Shown: positions 56,024-64,000 of the stretch, piece after piece | Position numbering within the stretch: position 1 is the first letter of the stretch | Layout of the letters: the number at the start of each line of letters is the position of its first letter | NCBI RefSeq assembly: GCF_905220365.1 | Contig: NC_061139.1 | Span: 12,237,001 to 12,301,000, forward strand | Length of the DNA: 64,000 nucleotides | DNA from: Vanessa cardui | Lineage: Eukaryota > Arthropoda > Insecta > Lepidoptera > Nymphalidae | Direction: 5' to 3' | Program-made: the position numbers and the translations under genes | Notes under the pieces: generated by a model | What the model was told of the DNA's origin: nothing | Seen by the model: only the letters and a program-made list of their open reading frames with translations | Databases searched by the model: none

Positions 56024-56245
56024 CTTTGGCGACCTCCGTGGTCGATTGGTGTGTACGCCGGTTTTTATGGGTACGCCACTCCAAGGTCCCGGGTTCGATT
56101 CCCGGCCGAGTTGATGTTGATTATCATTAGTTTTCTATGTCATCTTGTGTCTGGGTGTTTATGGTACTGTCGTTACTTCAAATTTTCCATAAGTGCTTTA
56201 GCTACTTACATTGGGATCGGAGTAATGTATGTGATGTTATTTAAT
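56024..56245 (+). mobile_element. Family F tRNA-derived SINE-like element, longest copy
   Basis: A-box-like tggtcgattgg near 56040, B box ggttcgattcc near 56091, then the body to acattgggatcggagtaatg. Confidence 0.7.
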
Positions 56246-56329
56246 TATTTATTTAAAAAATGCTTTAAAAACTATGTTTTTTAATGAGTCGTTGTTTGTT
56301 AATCAATCACACAAGAGCTGCGGAGCAGG

Positions 56330-56625
56330 TCTGAATGAAATTTAACACAGAGATCGATTAAAGCCTTAAGTTAGAGTATAGCCTACTTTGCATCCCTAAA
56401 ATATATTTAAAAAAATACCTATTACCTCCCCAATTCATCCGCAGACGTAAGCCAGTTTTAACAGGAAAAAACTCTATATTATTATTCTATTGGGTTTGGG
56501 CGTCAGGTTAAAAAAACTTTGTCCTGCCTTTGAGTTCAACCTAGATTCATATGAAATTTCATCAAATTCGGATCAGTAGTTTGGCAGTGAAAGACCAAAG
56601 TAACTTTTGCTTGTATAATTACCAC
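56330..56625 (-). repeat. Repeat family C, diverged
   Basis: Minus-strand matches, for example atgaaatttcatcaaattcgg. Confidence 0.45.
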
Positions 56626-57658
56626 CTAAAAATCTCATTATAAATAAAATTTACATTTTCGCGAATGCATGCAAACAGTACAAATAATCCCTATTGTAGA
56701 AAATCAATAAGTTCTCTCATCGAAACACTCAAACTCATCGTAAATTTGAGCAAACAATCGTACAGTCGTGAACAATCGCGTACAAGCGCGCAAACTATCA
56801 TCGAGAGTCCAATCCAATTTCAACAAGTTCAGTAAACTATTTGATTTGAAGAACCTAAGGGCGCGCAAATGGAGCTCGTGTAAATATTGAATTCGATATT
56901 CAAACGATAATTGTATTTCAGAATTTATTAAACAAAAAAATAATAATAAGTTCATATAAAATAAGAATAATTAAACATGCGTTTTCGTTTAATAAAGAGG
57001 TAAGCAAGCAAGATTACTGCTGCGTTACAAATTATTTGAAGTAAATTAAAAAGTTGATATCCAAAATCAGCCAGCTACGCTTTATAAATATACTTTAATT
57101 GAAGTAAAATAGCAATGTTTGAAAATATATAAATGACTAAATATGAAATTGTTACTAAATGACGTGTAAATAAATTATATAAATGCCAAAGTATAAGGTT
57201 AATTAATTTTATATCAAAGCAGTATACAATAGAAATAGAGAGAGAGAGGAAAGTATAGCCTGGAGGGGGAATAGTGTTCCTTATGAGACAACTTCTGCTA
57301 TTATACTACTGCAAGTGTAAAATAACTTCGTCCAAAAATATATGAAAGACAAGAAGGGTTACCTTCTTAAGAGGGGAATCTTCTCAGGATATGCCCTTAA
57401 GTTAAATGTTGGATCTTTCACACCGCTATTCAGCGACGAACTTTAGAAAGCTAAGATGCTTAAGTGTGCCTTCCACACCCCAAACGCATCCAAGTTCACA
57501 ACAAATCTTAAAATAAACTTAATAAAGATTATTCTAAAAAAACTTTTTAGTAAGCGGTACACCATAATACAAAATAAAGTATTGTGTACCTTTTAATATT
57601 CAACATGATGCTCAGCGTCTAAAAACTGTTATCGTGGTCAAAATTATCGCAAACGGTT
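56626..57658. other. Intergenic, nothing recognised
   Basis: AT-rich DNA with a short (ag)n tract near 57238. Confidence 0.3.
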
Positions 57659-57955
57659 TACTTGGTGGTAGGGCTTTGTGCAAGCCCGTCTGGGTAGGTA
57701 CCACCCACTCATCAGTTATTCTACCGCCTAATAACAGTAATGAGTATTGTTGTTTTCCGGTTTGAAGGGTGAGTGTGCCAGTGTAACTAACTACAGGCAC
57801 AAGGGACATAACATCTTAGTTCACAAGGTTGGTGGCACATTGACGATGTAAGGAATAGTTCATATTTCTTACAGCGTCATTGTCTATGGATGATGGTGAC
57901 TACTTACCATCAGGTGGCCCATATGCTCGTCCGCCAAGATATAAGATAAAAAAAA
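57659..57955 (+). repeat. Repeat family B, full-length copy
   Basis: From cttggtggtagggctttgtg to the A run after gccaagatataagat. Confidence 0.8.
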
Positions 57956-58455
57956 TAAGAATAAAGTAACGACTATCCTGACTGATCGGATCAACCACTG
58001 ACGCTATTCCAATGAGCCTTCACCCCTAAACAATAAGCTAATGGTAGAACTTTATTCGAATCTCATTTGACACTTATTAACATTGCTCGAACTAATTCTA
58101 CGTCGAGTTTTTAGACTTTTATTTCAGTTGCTTCAAATGCCCACTAAATATAAATTCGGCGAACTATTTAACTAATTGAAACGAATAAATAAAGGACATA
58201 TCTTAAATGTCGGCTTGAGTCGAAAGAATGGTATTTTTTAAATTGCGAATTCTTTCGTGTAATTTGTTCCTCTAGTTAAAAATGTCTTTGTTTAAAACGA
58301 GAACAATATATTATCTATACTAATATCATAAATGTTTATTTTGTAAACTATTCTATCTCGTTTTAATACTTTTTGTTACTTTTTTGAATTTAACGTCACG
58401 TTGTCACCTACACCCTTAACTAAACTTTTATTAATAATTTATTTGAAATGGGTTG

Positions 58456-58511
58456 CATTACACGTGTAATGTAATTTTTATAACATTACACGTGTAATGT
58501 AATTTTTATAA
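58456..58511. repeat. Tandem 28-bp repeat, two units, each with CACGTG
   Basis: Units 58456-58483 and 58484-58511, each opening cattacacgtgtaatg, an E-box inside a palindrome. Confidence 0.8.
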
Positions 58512-59485
58512 CTATTACATTCACTTAAGATTACGATATGGCGAAAAATAATACGTTAAATTGCAACCATATTTCACAGTTCCATAATATTTCGACAGAT
58601 CTAGCGAATTCTTACAATGACATCAGCTAAAGATCAGCTAAAGCAGAATTTAATTTAGTCATATTATTACTAAAACGAGTAATCAAACAAGCCAACAAAA
58701 CTGCAAATATTTTTAGTTGGTTTAGGTTAAATAAGTAATAATGTATCAAACGATATCTTAGGTACTCTAAATTAGTACACGATTTAAAATTTGGAATAAT
58801 CTTGTTTGTTTTTTTTTTCGATTTAGTATCATATTCCACATAGCCCTAAGGTCGCCATTTCTGAGCAAACAGTTTGCGTTTTATTTTTAGCTGGAAAAAC
58901 TCTCTTACGCGTTTCCCTCTCGTAAAGTTATGGTACGTAGGGCTCGCCAGCACCGGAATATCCACAAAAAACTGACCGTACCCACTACGTATTTTTACGG
59001 GCATCGCTTGCTAACCGTAGCATATGCTACTGTGTCGACGATTGGCCTACAGTTTTCGGCCTCCAAGTTAGAGAAGTTCCCGGAGTACAGAGACAACACC
59101 TACCCCCGGCGATGTTTATACGGGGGACAAAGTACGCATAGCGCCGGTAAGTGCAAAATGGGTGCAGTTTGTAGTATTCTTCGACATCATAACTTACATT
59201 GAGTATCCAAAATGCGTAATAGTCAAATTTGCAAACCAATATCCAATCGTCGATAATTCTAACCCTTGATGAGCGCATTACTTCTGTTATTAATTTAGTG
59301 TAATTTCAACCGCAATTATATAGTCTTTATAATAATAACAGCCACTTTGAAAGATCTTCAATTAAAACTATACTAATAATCTCCGACAACTATTCTCTCG
59401 TTATCATAAATCACATGACAAAAATATGCAATCTTTAATAGGAAATCATTATGAATCTGATATCTATATATTTATTATATTAGAG

Positions 59486-59776
59486 CGCAGACGGCCCAGT
59501 GGTAATAATGCGTGCTTCTATCTTAACCAATGATTTCGGGTTTAAACCCAGGCAAGCACCACTATATAAATGTGCTTAATTTGTGTTGACAATTCATCTC
59601 ATGCTCAGCGGTGAAAGAAAACATCGCAAGGAAACTGCATGTGTCTAATTTTATCGAAATTCTACCAGATATGTATTCCACCAACCCGCATTAAAACAGG
59701 GTGGTGGAATATGTTCCAAACCCTCTCCTTAATGGGAGTGGAGGCCCAGCAGTGGGAAATTTACAGGCTGTTACTA
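59486..59776 (+). mobile_element. tRNA-derived SINE (family A)
   Basis: About 330 bp upstream of the odorant receptor start codon; A box cggcccagtgg, tail ggctgttact. Confidence 0.85.
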
Positions 59777-60108
59777 TCTAGATATTACCAACCAAACCTT
59801 CATTGCTGTTTAAATCTCATAACTGACCATTAAAGCAAGGGGACATACGTACAAACAGAAGAAATATAGATTAAAATCGTCATTTATATGAACATATTGC
59901 GTTAATATTTCAAGGTATGGTCTTTTCCATTATTACTCCATTATTATTTCAAATATTACAAAATGTCACAATGTACAAAGTAATTGAATAAGAAATACAC
60001 GATTTGAAGTACCATAAATCGAAAAACAATTATTTGTCAATATTGCAGTACATTTTAATTTAACTAGAGTTAAACCCACTTGAGAATATTTGATAAATGA
60101 ACTAAGGA

Positions 60109-60229
60109 ATGATGAAGCTCTCTCTCGGCAAGTTTGGACTCAATCATTGCGACCTACCGACGATGTTTTCTAATATGGCTGTTTTATTACGATTTGTAAC
60201 CGTCAATATCGACAAGAAGAACAAAAAAC
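60109..60229 (+). CDS. Odorant receptor exon 1
   Basis: MMKLSLGKFGLNHCDLPTMF through VTVNIDKKNKK; donor gtaagt. Cytoplasmic N-terminus in the inverted topology of insect receptors. Confidence 0.87.
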
Positions 60230-63200
60230 GTAAGTCCTGGCTTAACTATAATAATACACAGCAATGATTGAATAATTGACACAAAATCTTCCAATTTTAT
60301 TTGTAAATATTGGTGTAAAACATTCACAGAAGCTTAGGCTCATCCTATCTCCGTCACGGCAGGATGCGTAAGCGATCCCGTGGCGCCCGCCGAAAGACGG
60401 ACAGCGTGACGCTTGTTTTTTAGTGGGTAAACCCGGTGTGCTTGGGCGCACTCGGCGTTCAGGGCTCCGGGGAGTCATACCCCCGGAGAATTTTTGTCAT
60501 CACGTGGGGGAAGCGCGTAATGCGTTTTTCCAGCGAGAAAAAAAAGGCTCATCCTAACTCACATTACATCACTGGCTGGTTTCACTGGAAGTTGTTGCAG
60601 AGATTTTATTATTGTCTAATAGTTTTAAAATCCTTGATATCTCTAAATCTTACTAAAAATAATTATACTGGTAAATTTTCAGCATTACTGGCAGCAGCTT
60701 AACTAACAAGGACATGAATTTATTTGTTTTTTTGAAAAAGTTTAGACGACTTTCACTTAGACTTTTGTTTTTTAACATTGCCTGATTTAATTTTTTTATG
60801 AGGTAGGTAGTAGACGTTTGGGTCACCTGATTGTTTGTGGTCACCAACACCCATAGACACTGGTGCTGTAAGAAATATTAAGTATTTCTTACATCGCTAA
60901 TGCGCTATTAATTGGGCTCTAAGACGTTATGTCTCTTACGCCTGAAGTCACGCTGGTCAACTTTCAAACTGGAACCTAATGATTCTAGTAATTTTGTTTG
61001 ATAGAAGTATGATATTAGATTATTCAGGACATTAGATCATTCTGACTAGTAGGTACCTATCCCAACAAGCCTACACATAGCCCCAACACCAACTGGAATG
61101 TAGACCCTTGCTACTACACGGGAGGTTGAAAGGTTTAAATGTTCCATTGTATTGAGAGATGAATAGAAATCATGGAGTAAGTTCAAATTATAATACTTAT
61201 CTGTACTTTTTTCAGGTATTCCATTGGTTTTCTACTTGATTACCACAATCGTGGTATTGACCTACTTGTATGCCTACGTGTTTTCCATGCTCTGGCTGGT
61301 CTTCTTCCGCTATGGTAAATCAAACATTGAGGCGGCATCTGGGGCCCTTGCGTTTTGCACGTGCAGTATAACTTGCATGACTAAGTTCGGCTACATGAAA
61401 TTTTGTGCGTAAGTTCATGCTAGTTTAGTAGAAAGAGAAACTCTTAAAAACTACTGAAGGAATATAATTCAACGATCAATGTACCTTAGTAGCCTTATTT
61501 TAGCCTAAGCAAATATAACCAATTATTCCAATCGAAGTAGGAATAAAGATAACAAACCGTAAATTAACGTATATCATTCGATTTGCACAATAATAAGGAA
61601 TAAAGTATTTGTAGTTTTCAATCAAGTTCACAGTATTTTGTGGGCGTCCTGAGAACGGTTATGAGATTATTCGGCTATTTATCTGTAATTCGCCTTAGTA
61701 TTTCTTTACATTGATGAAATCCCATAAATTTCCATGGAGTTGAAGTTGACAATTATGGTCAGCCGCGGTTAAATGTGATATTGGCGTCAAATATTGTTCT
61801 CTGTGGTATTAGTTATTTGTGCGTGAGCACTGATTTGCATAAAGATTAAGTTTCCACCTCATTCTTAACCTGAGACTAGAATACCCGCTCGATTTTATTG
61901 GCGGCAGTTAAAGTAGCTTCTTCTGAAATTATAAACTCCGTTTTGCTGGGGTGCATATCAGTCATTCCCTCGTGGTGAACCCTGGGCAACGGGGCCGGCT
62001 TGAGCTTGCTGGTCGGCCACCGCAACTTTTAAATTCCCGACGTGCAGTCAATTAGTGCCTCCTCGCAACTCTACTGGTCTCCTGACCCCATGACGTCTTA
62101 CCATAAACCTCTGAGATTTGTTGTTGTATGAAAATGAGAACTAGGTATAAACTCAAAATCAAATTCCTTTATTTAATATAGAAGCATTAAACTTACTTAT
62201 TGATTATCACATTAAACAATACTACCGGCTCGGAAAAGAATATACCCTGACCTGAGAAGAACTGTCGAAAGTCGGCAATAACATCCAACTACAAAATTTT
62301 GTTGGAAACACAAGTGTCACACAATTGTGTCACATTTCAGTCATGTGTCGAAATACTTTACTTTGGGTTTTATACATGTTACATACGTATATCATATCTA
62401 AATAAAGTTTATATAATATGTATATGTATAATACGTACTACGTAGCTCGCTTAAGTATTGTCAAGTAGTTATTTCTAGAAAAATCTAAAGTTTTTAAATG
62501 ACTTCTGTGATGACTTTCATTTAAAATTTTATTTTTTGAATATGTAGGTAGTTTTAAAAAATAATTCCATTTACAAATCAATAAATGATTTAAGCTTGCC
62601 CTTTATTTAAAAAAAAAAATATTTCTAAAAATAATTTAAAATATATAATATTTTAAAACAAATTATACAATGTAACAAAATCATTTTTTTTTTTTATTTA
62701 TAATGAATACAGGAAAGAAGTTTGCAACACTGTCGAACGATTTTTAAAATGTGACTCACGAGTAATCCCCGGCACAAGATTCGCCAAGAACTTACGAAAG
62801 AACCTCAGAGTTATTAAGAGACGAGCCACTGTCATTTGGTTATTTCTCATCTCCGATGCGTCCATCTACATCTTGATTCCATTTCTAATTCCTGGAAGAC
62901 TCTTTACCGTTGAATTCTTCATAATTTATGGTAAAAACATTTGTATACTATCTTAAGCATATTTAAATTTAAATTACTTTATAACTGAGATCCGAGATGA
63001 CCCAGTGGTTAGAACACGTGAATTTTAGCCGATGATTGCGGGTTCACAGGCAAGCACCGCTGGATATCCATGTGCTTGATTTGTGTTTACAATTCATCTC
63101 GTACTCGGCGGTGAAAGAAACCTAGATGTGTCTAATTTCAACGAAATTCTGCCACATGTGTTTTCTACCGCATTGAAAGGGCGTGGTGGGATATATTCCA

Positions 63201-64000
63201 AAACTTTTTCCTCAAAGGGAGAGGAGGCCTTAACTCAGCTGTGGGAAATCTACATGTTGATGTTATAACTACTCTAAATTTATTAACTGTGCTTTGTTTG
63301 ACCACATTATAAAATTTATGTATATTTTCTTAGGTCTAGAACCCATGTTGGAGACTCCCAATTACGAAATAGCAACAACGGCCTCGACTATAAGCGTTGC
63401 GTTTGCGGTCTACACAATGGTCAGTGGTGCGGTATATGTCATAGTTATCGTAGGCTACAACGAAGCACAAATGTACACACTTAGTGAAGAATTAATTACA
63501 ATATGGGATGATAGTCAGAACTTTTACAATCATATAAAACATAGAATAACTGATAACGTACACGATATTGACATCCAGAAAAAAATAATGAACGACTTCA
63601 TTGAAATTCGTCTAAAAGATATCATAAGGTTTCACATTGAAAATATTAGTCTTCAGCATGAATTCGATCACGAAATAAGGCCTATAATAGCTACTGAATA
63701 TTTTATTAATGGCATTTGTATAATAGCTGAACTGCTTGGTGGTCTGGACAAGACATATCTGCAACTACCATATACGTTCGTTCAAATAGCAATGGACTGT
63801 GTGTCTGGGCAGAGGTTGATTGATGCGTGCAACCAGTTCGAGAAAACCATATATTCTTGTAAATGGGAGAACTTCAACAGAACCAATCAAAGAACTGTCC
63901 TTCTGATGTTAATGATGTCACAGAAAACTCTGACGCTATCAGCTGGTGGAGTCCTTAAGTTAAATTTCGTTTGTTTGATGAATATACTAAAGTCAACTTA
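60109..64000 (+). CDS. Odorant receptor (insect 7tm_6 type), 3' end beyond the window
   Basis: Exons: 60109-60229, 61216-61408, 62713-62930, 63334 to at least 64000; all GT-AG, phases match, 399 codons so far. The start is two adjacent ATGs (60109, 60112) with an in-frame TAA just upstream (60103-60105). Visible parts: N-terminal KFGLNHCDLPTMFSN, membrane segment 1 (IPLVFYLITTIVVLTYLYAY), segment 2 region (ALAFCTCSITCMTKFGYMKF), further hydrophobic segments in exons 3 and 4, and the C-terminal signature SQKTLTLSAGG...LNFVCLMNILKST typical of lepidopteran odorant receptors. Length of the family is about 400 residues, so only the last few residues are missing. These proteins form odour-gated cation channels with the co-receptor Orco in dendrites of olfactory neurons. 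The ligand is unknown. Confidence 0.9.
60336..60556 (+). mobile_element. GC-rich retroposon insertion with 12-bp target-site duplication
   Basis: aggctcatccta at 60336-60347 and 60545-60556 bracket about 197 bp of GC-rich DNA ending in gcgagaaaaaaaa. The A-rich end and duplication mark it as a truncated LINE or SINE, plus strand, in intron 1 of the odorant receptor gene. Family not identified. Confidence 0.75.
60793..61095 (-). repeat. Repeat family B, diverged copy
   Basis: Reads ccatagacactggtgctgta and gtaggtacctatcccaacaa; ends about 120 bp before exon 2. Confidence 0.65.
61216..61408 (+). CDS. Odorant receptor exon 2
   Basis: Two hydrophobic segments, described in the gene entry; acceptor ttttttcag, donor gtaagt. 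Confidence 0.9.
61409..62712. other. Odorant receptor intron 2
   Basis: AT-rich, with a short GC-richer island near 61970-62110 of unknown nature and a family E variant at about 62150-62300. Confidence 0.5.
62713..62930 (+). CDS. Odorant receptor exon 3
   Basis: KEVCNTVERFLKCDSRVIPG, then TVIWLFLISDASIYILIPFL. Donor gtaaaa. Confidence 0.88.
62991..63265 (+). mobile_element. tRNA-derived SINE (family A)
   Basis: In intron 3 of the odorant receptor gene; slightly deleted around the B box; ends about 70 bp before exon 4. Confidence 0.82.
63334..64000 (+). CDS. Odorant receptor exon 4 (runs off window)
   Basis: Long open exon (222 codons) covering the second half of the receptor up to segment 7; the frame is open at 64000. 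Confidence 0.88.

Larger units (their letters stand above)
57956..60108. other. Intergenic DNA upstream of the odorant receptor gene
   Basis: Contains a 28-bp tandem duplication at 58456-58511, a 90-codon frame at 58930-59202 that I cannot assign, and a SINE. The promoter of the receptor gene should be in the last few hundred bases but no element is certain. Confidence 0.4.

Noticed and set aside
56084..56105. tRNA T-arm like cccgggttcgattcccggcc
   Set aside because: Part of the dispersed family F; acceptor and anticodon stems are missing.
58930..59202. 90-codon plus-strand frame with an opposing 83-codon frame
   Set aside because: No splice structure or domain that I recognise; both strands are equally open. 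It may be repeat-derived.
61970..62110. GC-richer island in odorant receptor intron 2 as an extra exon
   Set aside because: Exons 2 and 3 join in phase without it, and no frame in it adds receptor-like sequence.

Overview
The window looks like nuclear DNA from a lepidopteran, most likely a butterfly. It is AT-rich, its genes are split by GT-AG introns, and one partial gene encodes a lepidopteran-type odorant receptor. It is crowded with tRNA-derived SINEs and other short interspersed repeats of the kind common in nymphalid genomes. The order is supported by the sequence; family and species are inference. All family names come from reading motifs, not from a database search.

Layout. Positions 1-9613 are repeat-rich upstream DNA and hold an intact-looking Tc1/mariner-superfamily transposase ORF on the minus strand (1009-2109). 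Positions 9614-54531 carry one large plus-strand gene that I could splice end to end: 26 coding exons, 4,359 nt including the stop, 1,452 residues, with reading frame kept across every junction. It encodes a single-pass membrane receptor: signal peptide, Ig, DB, FN3, DB, FN3, DB, FN3, FN3, Ig, Ig, DB, FN3, transmembrane helix, and a short tail with an FENPSY (FxNPxY-type) motif. Intron 1 is about 26.5 kb and is mostly interspersed repeats and AT-rich DNA; exons 2-26 are packed into 36.2-54.5 kb. Positions 54532-60108 are the 3' region and an intergenic stretch. Positions 60109-64000 hold the first four coding exons (about 399 residues) of an odorant receptor gene that runs off the window end.

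Mobile elements are the second theme. A Penelope-like retroelement (GIY-YIG endonuclease end) sits in intron 1 as a head-to-head inverted pair with 620-bp arms flanked by a 14-bp target-site duplication. A 208-bp miniature with the same two ends, also with a 14-bp duplication, sits in intron 7 of the receptor gene. There are also a 223-bp-arm foldback element, an RTE-type LINE tail, two copies of the 3' end of another retroelement, two tRNA-derived SINE families and at least seven other repeat families. Several are nested, which gives a relative insertion order. I found no CRISPR array, rRNA gene or free-standing tRNA gene.
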